Source: Pelargonium cotyledonis (Eukaryota > Streptophyta > Magnoliopsida > Geraniales > Geraniaceae). From it: a stretch of DNA of 46,808 bases. The stretch covers positions 1 through 46,808 of the forward strand of contig JAYMTA010000067.1 of the NCBI GenBank assembly GCA_036897625.1, read 5' to 3'. This document shows, in pieces, positions 36,301 through 46,808 of the stretch (position 1 is its first letter; each line of letters starts with the position of its first letter). Below the pieces are notes generated by a model, which saw only the letters and a program-made list of their open reading frames with translations, searched no databases and was not told the DNA's origin. The position numbers and the translations under genes are program-made.

Positions 36301-39300
36301 GATTTAGTGGAATCCCACCACACATGTATAACAGTGGAAACCTTTCTGATCCCAACCAAAAACAGAACTGAGATAGAATGCTAATTAATAGCATATAGCC
36401 TCCTAAAAGACTCAAACTTCCACCAATAGAAATTGTGCTGGTATGACTGCCATACAATAACCCTATAATTATCACTTCTTTAGGGTATATAACCAGGTGT
36501 CCCAATTATAAATTGTTTAGTCTGACGTAGAGCTAGAGATAGAGAATCACTACTAGCATGAGCTCTAGTGCTCTATAGTCTACACACTTTGATCTTTGCC
36601 AAACTGATGTTGCATACATCTTACAGAAATGCAGTTATTTTGTGTAAACATCTATTTTTCAACTTCTTTTTCCATATTCAAATGCACTATGTAAAAAATA
36701 TATCAAATAGACATTTGGTCCAGTGTCTGGTCACTCTTACCTGAGGCTTTTCCTTTGCAAATCGAACCATATCCTCAGGATTCACCTCCAATGGATCATA
36801 ACCTAACTTTGCCTTCGTAACTGCCTGACATATGATGAAGAAAAGGTAAATGTATCAACTGTCACGTCCATGGATAGCTTGTGTAAGTATATCAAAGACA
36901 ATATCGTAGTGGCATTTTTATGACTATCGATCATGAACTAATCAAAACGACCAATAAAAGTTGTTTCACACTTCATATACTTCATCTAGAACAAATATAT
37001 CTTTCTAAAGGTCATCAGTTCCTTGCTTAATGTCAAGAACATGAATCATCTAAGATTAAAACTGAATATCTCCTATATGCTAATATCATCGTGCTAATTA
37101 ACCAACATTATAAATAAGCAATGAAGAATGTATTATTGGTCAGTGCAAGCAAAGGAAGCATTGACTCATAAATCTTATTGGTAAATATAGGAGAACTTGA
37201 AAAAGATAGTCATATCCATATCCATATCCAAATTAGATCTTCTTTGCTCTAGGCCCTAATCTTGTACTTGGTTATTACCAAAGCAATCCTGTTTTATATC
37301 CTTCATTTAACTTTGACATCTAACTTAACATCACGTTTGTATAGTTAAGTAATTTTTTTTATCTAAAACCAATGCATGTCAGTTAGATGAACAAAATGAA
37401 CAGACAATAAACCCAAATTGGAGGTCTGCACCTTTAGGCCTTGACTCCCCTGAGGGAGATAACTATCACGTTTGACCCAAGCAAAGCAATCCAGATGGCA
37501 AGCAAATTTGGCACGACATTCTCCCTGATTCTTGTCGCACTGAAATCCTACCTCCTGCAAGCTCACAATTAATTAGGAAAATATTGGCATCATCATAATA
37601 AAGCACACCATTCTAAAGATTGTGTGCTATGAAAATAAAGATAATTAAGAATTTGAAGAGAATCTCCAAGAATGTGCAGATATGAAATAAAACTTTGTTT
37701 GGTAGTTTTTTTTTTTTTTTTGAAGTAAATAAACAAACTACATTAGTGTTTCAAAATCTCAAACTCTGCACCTATTCAAGCTTCAAAGCCCAATTCAAGC
37801 CACCCATAGTACTTAAATGGATCATATGCTGTGTACGGTAAGTTTCAACCAAGTTGAATAGCCCTGATCATTTTTTTCGGATAACATTTTATGGAAGAAA
37901 AAAACGCCTACACCATCAAGTTGAAAGTTTTCTGAGTTGTATAAACTTTAAAGGTTGGTGTCACAAACCATTAACCAACTCTAGATTAGCAATAGGATGG
38001 AAAACTGAATATCAAAACGGTTACAATATTCAAGTTGATCATGTTTAACTACTTGCTAGATCATCATGGCAAAAAATAAAATTACATACATTGCTCATTC
38101 TAAGCCCATGATGGGCAGCTCTGATTTCCAAGAATGGCCAATCAAAAAAATCACCATTATATGTGACATAAATACCAGGCTTCACTTCTCGCATGTGATC
38201 AAACCATGCCCGTAGAAGCTCAACCTGCAAGAAAATTTATGTAAGTATTTAACAAGTAATTTATGCAACTAAATCCATAAAATACCATTACCTCATTTTT
38301 CACATTTGTCACTTGGAAATTTCCTTCATATTCTGGTTTTGGAGTGTACTCTAAATTCTCTATATCTTCCCCAACACACTGAAGAGAAATGCAGCAAAAA
38401 AAAGGTTGATTATTGTGAGTCAATACAATAAGTTCACAAATGCATGCAAGACTTTCACCAGGAGAAGCAAACTTATTTTCTATATTGTCACATTACCATC
38501 CCAAAAGCTAAATTTATTTGGTCGAGCAGCCCAACTGGAATATGAAGCAATCTCAAACACCACACACAATCTATGTGGATCACTTTGAACAGTGACCCTC
38601 ATGTGCAGCCTAGACACAACAATGGAGTTTGCACGGGGACCTTGAATAAACGGAATAGACAAAGAAATGGGCAAAGGCACAAAATTAGACCTTTATCATA
38701 ATACCATGTTAAGTTTCCAACCCAAAATCTTAAGCTATTAGGTGGAGTGGCCCAACTTGAACATGAAACAGCCTCAAACATTGTACCCAATTTGTGTGGA
38801 CAACTATGCTAGCAGAAAGTAACACATTCCATAAGCTAATTGCAAAATGAGTGGTATAAAGATGCAAAAAAAAAAAAAAAAAAAAAGTTAAGGCTTTGTC
38901 TGGCAAAACCATAAGAAAGATAGTGTCATTCTAGCAACGGTAGGTCATGACAATGAAGTTTGTTAGATACCACAACATCAGAAAGTGTGATACACAAAAA
39001 ATTGTACCTAATAACCAAAAAAATCATGTGAATGCCTACATCGTAAACCTAAAACATGCTGTCTCTAGGAATCCTAATATCATTTGCTCATTCCAAACGA
39101 ATGAACCATGTTCATGAGATTCCCAAAATACATACAGCTACAAGTCAACAACACTTAAACTGTAGCAACTCAACTAATAAAATGTCAAGGAAAACTTAGT
39201 ACATGAAAACATGTATAATAGAACAATAAGTAGAGCACTTCCAAAGAAGTAAATGACTAAAAGAGAAAGAATGAACTCAGTCAAATATTACCTCTCTGTT

Positions 39301-42300
39301 TATGATAAGGTACCCTTGTCCATCAACCATATATGAAATCATCATTATTAAATCGTATTCAGCATCTGGAAATTTCAAAGGGAGCTTTGTGGTCTCAATA
39401 TCAAATGCACAAACACGAACTTCAGCACGTTGGAGAAGATCAGTTCTCCTCTCAAGTGTAACTCCCATGCTGGACACACTTACATCATACCACTGCCCAC
39501 ATCTTATGTCTGATTCACATGGGAACCACATCATGAGACAATACACAAATCCATCTAAACTTCAAAAATATATAGCAAGTCTCTTAACAAACAAGATGAA
39601 ATAAGGAATCACCATTGTCAATGGCAAAGCGGACATGATAGGGAACATCATACTCGCGGAGATCAATAATACAATCTAGAAAATCAAGAGGTCTCTGTTC
39701 CCTGAGAGTAAAGCAAAAAAATAGGATCAAAACTCAGGCAGAGGGATATTGCTTTAGATAAGATGCAAATGACTAGAACTACATCAAACCAAGAACTGTT
39801 ACAATATAGATAGGTGATGCATTTTCCCACTAAACAGCAGCCTATATGAAAAACTCGGGTAAAATAACCTTGCCATTTTATGAAGGTAAAATTGAATCTG
39901 GACTAAATGTCTTTACCTTTTTCCATTTAAGATAGACTCATAAGCTTCTGTTGCATCCAACTTTGCCTGGTTCCTCTCAACAACATGCAACATATCCCTC
40001 TTCACATCCATTAATTGTTGAACGGAATCAAAAGATATTTTCAAATATGACTTGTGTAAGCCAGACAGGTGGTTTTTCTGTTTACAAACATTCAGAACAT
40101 ATTTGTTGAGGCTTAATAGATTGCATAGTCATACAACATAGATATTGATGTTAACAAAGGATATAATGAATAATAACATGCCAAACCAATCCAGCAGACA
40201 TTATCAAAACTTTGAGAAATATTGTTACTGTATAATGAATAATGCCTGTTTAACAGAAGTTCAAACAACACAAGTTACACTTAATGCCCTGTAATGAACA
40301 CTGGGACAAATTTTAGCTGTTATCAGCTAACATAATTATATAAGTTTGGAGCCTACAAGGAAAGCTAACAAAAAATATAGTACTCATGCCCTGTAAACAC
40401 CAGGGTTGCAAGAACTAGCTTATACATGAAGGGTTCCAAAACTATCTGGACCGGCCACCTAATGTGCATTGAGGTTAATGCCAAGGATGGGCTTCCTCAT
40501 TCCACTGCTTACCCAATGAACTAATGTCAAGCAAAAGGTTTTGGGTAAGGAATCTTATGTATTTGCTTGCAGTAAGTATAAGCATTTGGTTGCTAATCAC
40601 CATGCAACAACTCAAAATAACAACGCATGCACAGTCCACTATAAGTCTCTGAATACCCTCTGCATGGAAATCAGGCTATCTGAGCATTGTAATGATGGAC
40701 ACCAATAGCCAATATGAAAATTTACAATCAACCTTGACATTTTTTGTGCATGCACGAGCAAGTTAAGTACAAGCCTCAAGTAGATAAATAACAATGTCCA
40801 TACAAATGGCGTACTTTCCAGTTTCCATCCCAATGTCAGAATAAATATTGTTCATTTTAAAAAATGTTGATAGGTAAGGACCTTGAATTACAAGTATATT
40901 TGGAGATAAACTTTCAGTCATTCAAAATATTATACAATGAGTTTGACATCAATCAAGATCCTCTAGTTAAGTTTGAACGTAAGAGAGGACAAAATGTTGA
41001 GGTTTGATAAGTACTAGATGAAGAAGAAATGTAACTAAATAAGGAAAAAATAAACTAAAAAATGTAAAGGTGGAGATGTAGATGAGATGGTACTTACTAG
41101 ATCAAGGTCCTCCTTCTCCATGATTTCAATATTAGCAATTTGATTTTGATAGCGCCGTCGCAAATATACTTCCACGTCCATTTCCATTTTACCCTACAAG
41201 TATACCATCATAATTGTTGTTATTATCATAGTAGAGAGGGACTATTGATTGAGACTAACATGAAGATCATGTATACTTTTGTGGCTGCATAGAAGTATGG
41301 ACGAAACTTGTATTTTGACTTGAAAGTACTACCATCCTGCAATCAAGTGAATATATGGTCAACTATTTTGCCAAACTATTTATCTAAATATAAATAACAA
41401 AGCGATAACTACTAAAAACAAAATTTGTAAGAAAAGTTTACCTGAGAAACAAAATAAAGGTCAATACAACTATACACTTTGCGGGTGTCATGATCTTCAC
41501 AAGATGACTGCAAATAACAGCAAACCATCAATTAATTCTATGTGATACTTATTTAAGAATTCAACTAAAAAATTTATCCTGTGTATGATTGACAGGAGAA
41601 TCATATAAACAAAAGTGAATTTCAAATCCTCCGCTGCCAACCCTCATTTTTTTCATAAAAGCTAAATAAATGTCATCGGCTAAGCAAAACAATAGTATAA
41701 CACAAACAGTGGAGGTACTTAATTCCTTCGTTCCTAGAAACCCAAACATATGTCCGAATATCTTTGAGAAATAATGGTTTCCAAGGAACACAAACATATG
41801 CTTCAGACACTTGCTATTGATATCTACCACTCTACCTAAATAAGTGTAAGCAGTGGTCAAGGTATGTATTTACTAGGTAAGTTAATAACTTTTCTTTAAA
41901 TATTAAACCCCACACAAATATAAATGTCAGCAATACTACCAAGTTGCTATGCAAGTATTTCATTTCTTGCTGTATGCTGCGCGTGTTATCAAATTCATAA
42001 AAACTAGTTCACAAGTATGACTTCTAGTTTAGCATTAAAACATTTCATTTGTCATTAGTAAAAAAAAGTATCATAATTCATAACCTTCGATTAATTTTTC
42101 AGTTTTCATACTTTAAATCGGTAACTCAACAAATAAGAGAACTGGTAGTGGACATAAATGAAATGTACAGCTGAATTCAATTAAAAAATAAAACAAATTG
42201 ACTTACAGGTGAGAAAGTGAGTAACCATCCGAGCCGTTTGTCTCCTTCGGAAAAGACATCGAAACCTAGCTTGGACTCCAGCTCTTCTTCAGCCGACCGA

Positions 42301-42386
42301 AACAGCCTCTGCTTCTTGGAGCTGCGCCACTCTCCGCCGTCTCGTCTTCGGCCATCTCCGTTATTTCTCTGGTTATTTTGAAACAT
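21342..42386 (-). CDS. POL2A: DNA polymerase epsilon catalytic subunit (49 exons)
   Basis: Leading-strand replicative polymerase with proofreading, in the nucleus; about 2203 residues. Exons in coding order: 42207-42386, 41442-41507, 41277-41336, 41098-41193, 39917-40077, 39613-39701, 39292-39509, 38292-38378, 38090-38224, 37432-37554, 36741-36824, 35673-35837, 35391-35567, 34320-34433, 34100-34204, 33503-33621, 33281-33422, 33109-33203, 32260-32365, 32073-32152, 31780-31956, 30671-30758, 30430-30510, 30201-30344, 29809-29904, 29421-29621, 28984-29038, 28763-28905, 28274-28683, 27795-27942, 27515-27712, 27332-27406, 26489-26679, 25731-25911, 25559-25623, 24987-25119, 24812-24913, 24646-24729, 24330-24404, 24032-24091, 23686-23948, 23566-23614, 23245-23405, 23101-23167, 22591-22701, 22343-22513, 22032-22244, 21810-21916, 21342-21702. 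Every junction keeps frame. Exonuclease motifs: FDIETTK (Asp254, Glu256), [10 protein letters not shown] (Asp344), YSVSDAV (Asp442). Polymerase motifs: [10 protein letters not shown] (Asp605), [25 protein letters not shown] (Asp839, Asp841). The inactive C-terminal polymerase-like half ends in two Cys clusters (CSYCNDC...; VCLRCNQIK...CAC). Length and motif order match the plant family; the Arabidopsis relative is POL2A. Confidence 0.95.
30888..31609 (+). mobile_element. Decayed Ty1/copia gag fragment in polymerase intron 21
   Basis: On the plus strand, antisense to the polymerase gene, a broken open frame carries copia-type gag signatures. These are [16 protein letters not shown] (gag N-terminal domain) near 31023-31070, a later [19 protein letters not shown] block near 31210-31250 in another frame, and a zinc knuckle ([14 protein letters not shown]) whose last Cys is replaced by Tyr. 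Stops and frame changes separate the pieces, so it is inactive. No integrase or reverse transcriptase remains and no LTR pair was found. It lies in the 1021-base intron 30759-31779. Confidence 0.75.
31610..31695 (-). mobile_element. LTR-like remnant after the gag fragment
   Basis: The block (cagcccaaaagcttatgcta, ttaggtggaaggcccaacta) shares order and wording with the terminal repeats of the small element at 38486-38802, for example cccaaaatcttaagctatta with ggtggagtggcccaactt. It is a single copy, so it may be a solo or truncated LTR. Its link to the neighbouring gag fragment is unproven. Confidence 0.45.
32562..33069 (+). mobile_element. TRIM element, 508 bases, in polymerase intron 18
   Basis: A terminal-repeat retrotransposon in miniature. 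The two direct repeats are both 148 bases (32562-32709 and 32922-33069), begin tgttgaagtgg and end aatttaaca. The left repeat is followed at once by tggtattagagc (32710-32721), close to the initiator-Met tRNA primer site tggtatcagagc. A purine tract, gtgagggagag (32911-32921), precedes the right repeat. The internal part is 212 bases without coding capacity. Flanks ATACA and TTACA look like a diverged 5-base target duplication. The repeats differ at perhaps a fifth of positions by eye, so the insertion is old. It runs antisense to the host gene and ends 40 bases from the exon 18 donor. Confidence 0.85.
35985..36279 (-). mobile_element. Second TRIM-like element, in polymerase intron 11
   Basis: In minus orientation the 5' repeat is 36217-36279, followed by a primer site (sense tagtatcaaagcc, 36204-36216) like the initiator-Met tRNA complement. 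A short internal part leads to a purine tract (sense cacgtgaggaggca), and the 3' repeat is 35985-36068. The repeats start tgtta and end aca, but are 63 and about 84 bases because of indels. No clear target duplication was found. The cacgtgagg run before the 3' repeat recurs in the element at 32562-33069, suggesting related families. Confidence 0.65.
38486..38802 (-). mobile_element. Third TRIM-like element, in polymerase intron 7
   Basis: In minus orientation the 5' repeat is 38707-38802 (96 bases), followed by the primer site tggtattatga. The 3' repeat is 38486-38582 (97 bases). Both contain the series tttgag, catgttcaagttgggc-like and cttttggg/attttggg words and end in aca. The internal region is 124 bases. 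The repeats are well diverged and no clear target duplication remains. Confidence 0.6.
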
Positions 42387-42927
42387 TCTTCGAAATCTCA
42401 GGTTCTTGTGGAGGAGGAGATGATTTGGGGGAGGAGAGAGAAGAGGGGTTTTTTCAGAACCCTCACTGATCTTATGACTGGGGTGAGGAAGATTTTCCCG
42501 CGCTTTTGTGTCTCCTTTATTTCTTTCTTCTCGAATTACACAAATACCCTTATATTTACTGATATTTTCAAGAATGGCTAAAAGCAGGCTAAAGGCCCAT
42601 ACTTGGTTTGGGCTGTGAACGAGTTTTTCCTCTAGCCCAAGAGGCCCAAAAAGTAAAAGAGCTAAGGAAAGGATAGAATTGGAGTATGAAAAATTAAGAC
42701 TCCATCCCAAAAATCCAAACCCTAGATATATAAAAGACACTAAGCTCTCTCCACTCGTCTTCTTCTTCCAGAAACCCTAGAGCTGATCCCGCGTCGCAGT
42801 TCTGCAAACGAGTCTCGCACTTACATCATCAGAATCCATATCTCACGAGTACTGCCTATACCTATGTTTCTGTATATCTCTCTGTATATTTGTGTATTGG
42901 TGCTGATAGCGCTTTTGTGTTGCAGAA
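42387..42927. promoter_or_regulatory. Shared head-to-head promoter of polymerase epsilon and RPP2
   Basis: There are 541 bases between two divergent start codons. On the polymerase side tttcccgc (42494-42501), an E2F consensus of S-phase genes, lies about 110 bases before its ATG. On the RPP2 side are four site II-type words within 55 bases: ggccca at 42594, tgggct at 42609, agccca at 42634 and ggccca at 42643. Telo-box words aaaccctag lie at 42717-42725 and 42772-42780. A TATA box (tatataaaag, 42727-42736) fits start of transcription near 42760. The acceptor tgcag (to 42925) just before the RPP2 ATG indicates a leader intron whose donor I could not fix. Confidence 0.7.
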
Positions 42928-43897
42928 ATGAAGGTGGTCGCTGCATACCTGTTGGCTTTGCTGGGAGGAAACACCACCCCCACCGCTTCTGATTTGAAGA
43001 CCATTCTCGGATCAGGTAATTTTTTGGTTTCCAGTATTATGTATGTATAACATGCATTGAAGAGAAAGGTGTGTTTATCGTCTTCAAATGATTATTACAT
43101 TTTCAAGATGTTTTGTAATCAGTTATTGTTTTCTAATGGATCTCGGATTGTTCTGAAACGATTATTTGATATAAACTTTATTTTCAATTGGTGAAATTTG
43201 TTAAATTGATTAGCGGTTTCTATCAGTTGTTGTTTTCTAATGAATCTTTGAATGTTCTGAAATAATTATTTGTTATGAACTTTATATTCAATAAGTGAAA
43301 TTTGTTAAATTTATTAGCTTTTTTCTGTCAGTTGGTTTTTTCTAATGGATTTTGAAATGATTATTTGATATAAACTTAATATTCAATTAGTGAAATTTGA
43401 TAAATTGATGAGCTGTTTCTATCGTAGTTTTTGTATTGCCAACTGGTTATGTATCAATGTCCTGTTTATATTAATTATAAAGTGAAATCAATGTTAATCA
43501 ATTCATTGGCCTTAAGTTACTACTAATGACCTATAATCAACAAATGAATTGTCTGCAGTCGGAGCAGAGGCTGATGATGACAGGATTGAGCTTCTCCTTA
43601 AAGAAGTGAAAGGAAAGGATATTACTGAGCTCATTGCATCTGGAAGGGAGAAGCTTGCTTCAGTTCCATCTGGTGGAGGTGGTGTTGCTGTTGCTGCCCC
43701 TGCTGCTGGTGGTGGAGCTGCTGCACCCGCAGCTGCTGAGGCCAAGAAGGAGGAGAAGGTGGAAGAGAAAGAGGAATCAGATGATGTGAGATTTTTCACC
43801 TCGGTTTATGTTAATTATAGTTTGCTTGCTACAAGTATGTGACTGACCATTTGTTTTTGGTGTGTTACAGGATATGGGATTCAGCCTCTTCGAATAA
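42928..43897 (+). CDS. RPP2: 60S acidic ribosomal protein P2
   Basis: The protein has 113 residues from three exons: 42928-43015, 43559-43785 and 43871-43897. The N-terminal dimerisation domain starts [15 protein letters not shown] and contains [14 protein letters not shown] and [18 protein letters not shown]. An Ala/Gly-rich hinge and a Lys/Glu-rich acidic segment follow. The C-terminal tail [10 protein letters not shown] is the eukaryotic stalk signature (usually ...DDDMGFSLFD) that contacts elongation factors on the ribosome. The length is standard for plant P2. The last exon encodes only the final eight residues and the stop. Telo-box and site II promoter words fit a ribosomal protein gene. 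Confidence 0.95.
43118..43421 (+). repeat. Three tandem copies of a ~104-base unit in RPP2 intron 1
   Basis: Units start at 43118, 43222 and 43327. Each opens with (a/g)tcagtt and contains ttttctaatg, gattatttg-like, ttcaat and gtgaaattt words in the same order. The third unit is about 10 bases shorter through a deletion, and a few bases of a fourth start at 43421. The copies are diverged (roughly 80-90 percent by eye). There is no coding content. Confidence 0.85.
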
Positions 43898-45434
43898 GCA
43901 GATTACAATTGTTTGCTTGAAGGAGTCTTTGTACCCATGCTTTGACTTCAATATGTTAGTTTTTATGATGTAGTTGGATATGGTTTTTAGATTTTGTTGG
44001 GGCTCTGGAGTTTTGATTTAGATGGTGATTTGAGGTTAAACATTCCAAGTATGAGTGTTATTTTTTGAATTTCAGTTGAGTTATGTTTTTTGCTTATGCA
44101 ATATGAAGTCCATGCACCCCATTTATAAATGTCAATATGCTGCATTCTATATATCAATTGGTTGAAATTTGAAGTGCAGTATCAGACTGGCCATGTTGCA
44201 TTTGCTTGTCTTTAGTAATGGCATATAATTTATTCTAGAGTATGCACATAGTTTAAATACAGTCCTGCATCTTAGGCAAGACTGCTTGTTAGTCATGTTA
44301 AACATAAGTCTGCCTCCACAATTACCTACATGTGCATTAATTGATGTGAGGCTGTTCCCACTTTTCCTGCCATTTTAGTTTTATAGTCCAAATAGTTTTT
44401 TAGTTTAACCGCAGGTTAATTGCTCGGGTTTAATATTTATGTACTTTATTTCTTTGATTTTGGCTATGATTCTTTGATAATCATCGAGCCTAAAATCACA
44501 GCCTTGGCCAGGTTATATTGATTTTTTGGCAAGGGTTCGTTTAATTGCTTGGAGCCCTCAAGATTTTACTTTGAGGTCAATGTATGTGAATTGAAAGTGT
44601 CATCAAATGGACAAAAATATGAGATAAATAACTAAGGCTTAAGTTTAAATTGATTTTTAGGCCAGGGTTCTTTTCATTTCAGAACCCTCAAGATTTTACT
44701 TTGAGGTTAATGAATGTGAATTGAAAATTTTATCAGATGGTCAAAATTATGAGATAAACAACTAAGGCTTAAGTTTAAAAAATACACTTTTTTAACTAAT
44801 GCTATCATTTTTTGTCCTAAATTGGTCATATGCAATTAAACTGATCAATATAAATAAGCAAATGCCTCATTGGTCATGCGGAATATTTGCTTGTGGTTTA
44901 GTTTCAGAGGGTTCCGAGCAATGTAAATTGGGTTTGTGAAGAGATGGTAAGGTGATTCAAATGGATGTATATACCAAACGCTTCATCAAAAATTAAATAA
45001 TACATTTAGGTCGGGTTTGAATTTCCACCTCGAGATCTAAGTTCCAACCAGTTCTGCCACTTGTGCTGAAACAGTGCGGTAACCGAACGATATAATATTT
45101 CATTATACGTGAAAGAGGTGCCGAAACAACCAAACGATATAATATGCCTCCTTTCCCCTGTTCAACAAATTCACAACACTAGTTTTCAATCGTTCAAAAC
45201 CAAACTATGCCCCGCACAACTCAATTTTTAGAAGCCAGTCCGCAACTTTGCTCATGTAGTTGATAGAATAATTTTACAATTCAAAAATTTCTTTGGAAAA
45301 AGGAAGCAAACAGTTCTTGCTCTTTAATCATACAAATAATCAAAACTGGGTCTCTCTCTGTTCACAGCAATAATACATAGACCAACCACGGCTTGTCCCT
45401 CGAAGGATCAATCGTTATGAAATTGACAACCCGT
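43898..45434. other. Tail-to-tail region between RPP2 and the cyclophilin gene
   Basis: The RPP2 3' UTR, then AT-rich spacer, then the 3' flank of the minus-strand cyclophilin gene. The main structure is a duplicated block described separately (44520-44780). No gene-like open frame was found on either strand. Confidence 0.5.
44520..44780 (+). repeat. Tandem duplication of a ~132-base block
   Basis: The second copy begins at 44652. Both contain ccctcaagattttactttga, then gtgaattgaaa, then gagataaa-aactaaggct, in the same order and spacing, followed by aagtttaaa. The divergence is modest. There is no coding potential. Confidence 0.85.
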
Positions 45435-46808
45435 TTAAGATTTGGGCACAGTAACATTTAGAATTTTAACATCTTGATATGGCCTGTCTCCCTTGTCTGT
45501 CTTCACTTTCTCTATACCCTGAACACAATCAGCAGATCAACACACCATTAACCAAGCAACAAAAAGGAAGGACCCCAATACCAACTATTTCTTCAATTTC
45601 TTTTTCGAAAACTTAAGTCACCCTTTAAAACTACTACTCATATTCACCAGCAAAATACTGAGAGAACCTACGCGCCTACAACATTTAATTTTTTGGTAAT
45701 AGACATGACATAGGGGACAAACAATGATGGAAAGTATAATTAACATGAGTTTAATGTGTATTCTGTAATTACAATAAACATTGCAGACAATTAACAGCGA
45801 CTACACAAGTCCCAGATGAGATATACCTGTACAACATCCATTCCCTTTATAACTCTGCCAAAAACTGTATGCTTGTTGTCCAGCCATGGAGTGGCTACTG
45901 TTGTGATAAAAAACTGGGAACCATTTGTGTTTGGGCCCGCATTTGCCATCGACACGGTGAAAGGCCTGTCGTGTCGTAAACTGTAGAGACAACATAAGTT
46001 AATCCAAAATAAGTTTAGGTTAAAAAAAAGGATCCAAAAACTGCAATATGGTAAAACAACAAGAACTGCAAATGATTACTACTGCACTTGTACTCAGAAA
46101 TAATCTTTAATACCTGCCTTACCTTTTTCCATTGCTCATTCAACCCAACACAAAATCAAACAAATTTAATATACACACTTCATGTTCCATTTCAGAGTTT
46201 TCAGCAAGGTAATAGTAAACCCTTCAAATAATTACAAACATAAAAAAATGGACATGACAGTTTGGGATTGGGAAGGATGGTGAACGATTAAGTAAAATTA
46301 TGAAAATTCACATCCCAATTATTGAATGCCAGAGTTTGAGACTGGGAAGGATGGCGGACGAGAAAAGCAGAGCTTGTGCAGATTTAACTTAATCAACTAA
46401 ATTAACTTAAATCTTTACCTTTTGTGAAACTCATCCTCGAACTCCCTTCCCCAAATAGATTGTCCGCCAGTACCATCTCCCAAAGGATCACCTGTCTGTA
46501 TCATGAAGCCTTTGATGACCCGATGAAAAATGAGATTATCGTAGTACCCATTCCGACAATGTGTTGTAAAGTTCTCCACAGTTTTTGGACATTCTTCAGG
46601 GTACAGTTTCATGTGAACGTCACCCATTGTGGTATGCAGGATCTGAGAAACCAGGAGATGGAAGAGGTAATAAATTAACGAGTTTTACTATTAAATTAGC
46701 AAGAATATATTTGTACATAAGACATCAGGTATATACTGGGACATAGTTTCTGGTCAAATCAATTTTATTTTAGAGGAAACCCAGAAATATATATTTATAT
46801 ATATATAT
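45435..46808 (-). CDS. CYP71: CYP71-type cyclophilin (3' part, runs off the right edge)
   Basis: Three 3' exons are visible in coding order: 46419-46642, 45827-45980 and 45435-45518. They join in frame and end in NVTVPKS. The upstream coding exons, expected to hold WD40 repeats, lie beyond the window; 46643-46808 is intron. The peptidyl-prolyl isomerase domain starts at [20 protein letters not shown]. It has the active-site residues Arg, Phe, Met and Gln in [15 protein letters not shown], Phe in NGSQFFITT, and Trp and His in [10 protein letters not shown]. The wording [18 protein letters not shown] is that of the WD40-cyclophilin group (Arabidopsis CYP71, animal PPWD1), which acts in the nucleus on chromatin or splicing factors. 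Another single-domain cyclophilin is less likely because an exon precedes the usual start at a Met that is internal here. Confidence 0.85.

Noticed and set aside
42177..42740. Longer N-terminus for polymerase epsilon upstream of 42386
   Set aside because: The upstream frame runs through the promoter with the E2F and site II words and no fitting start; MFQNN at 42386 matches the expected short basic head.
43512..43799. Minus-strand Ala/Pro/Ser-rich open frame
   Set aside because: It is a mirror of RPP2 exon 2; the GC-rich Ala/Gly hinge keeps the reverse frame open.
1..46808. CRISPR array, bacterial operon or horizontal-transfer island
   Set aside because: Introns, splice sites and plant families run through the window; the repeats present are microsatellites, tandem duplications and LTR or MITE ends.

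Overview
The window is nuclear DNA of a flowering plant, most likely a eudicot. Genes are split by short AT-rich GT-AG introns, the proteins are of plant type (DYW-class PPR, plant TIM21, CYP71 cyclophilin), and the DNA between and within genes carries plant miniature transposons (MITE, TRIMs) and a copia fragment. The genus cannot be told from the sequence alone.

Layout. (1) 1-6430: AT-rich flank, then a TIM21-like mitochondrial import gene (+) with a Stowaway-like MITE in its first coding intron. (2) 6531-13395: an aldo/keto reductase cluster (+). It holds an orphan, frameshifted first exon (6531), a complete nine-exon gene with a different first exon (7214-9693), and a complete nine-exon gene whose first exon resembles the orphan one (10613-13395). 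(3) 13796-16708: an intronless DYW-class PPR gene (-), tail to tail with the second reductase. (4) 17531-19143: a six-exon gene (+) for a small twin-CX9C protein, head to head with the PPR gene. (5) 20236-20943: an intronless lysine-rich protein of unknown function (+). (6) 21342-42386: the catalytic subunit of DNA polymerase epsilon (-). I resolved 49 coding exons whose phases join without a break into about 2203 residues. Its introns hold a decayed copia gag fragment, an LTR-like remnant and three small LTR-PBS-PPT-LTR elements (TRIM type). (7) 42928-43897: ribosomal stalk protein P2 (+), head to head with the polymerase gene across a 541-base shared promoter that has an E2F-type site on the polymerase side and site II, telo-box and TATA motifs on the P2 side. 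(8) 45435 to the right edge: the 3' part of a CYP71-type WD40-cyclophilin gene (-).

The genes do not form one pathway. Housekeeping functions (mitochondrial import, organelle RNA editing, DNA replication, translation, chromatin-linked cyclophilin) sit side by side, with two head-to-head and three tail-to-tail pairs. The accessory content is the reductase duplication with its two types of first exon, the unrecognised 235-residue gene and the transposon load of the polymerase introns. I found no CRISPR array, prokaryote-type operon, rRNA or tRNA gene. I see no wholly new multi-gene system. The best leads are the alternative or relict first exon of the reductase, the possible orphan gene, and the TRIM lying 40 bases from a polymerase splice donor.
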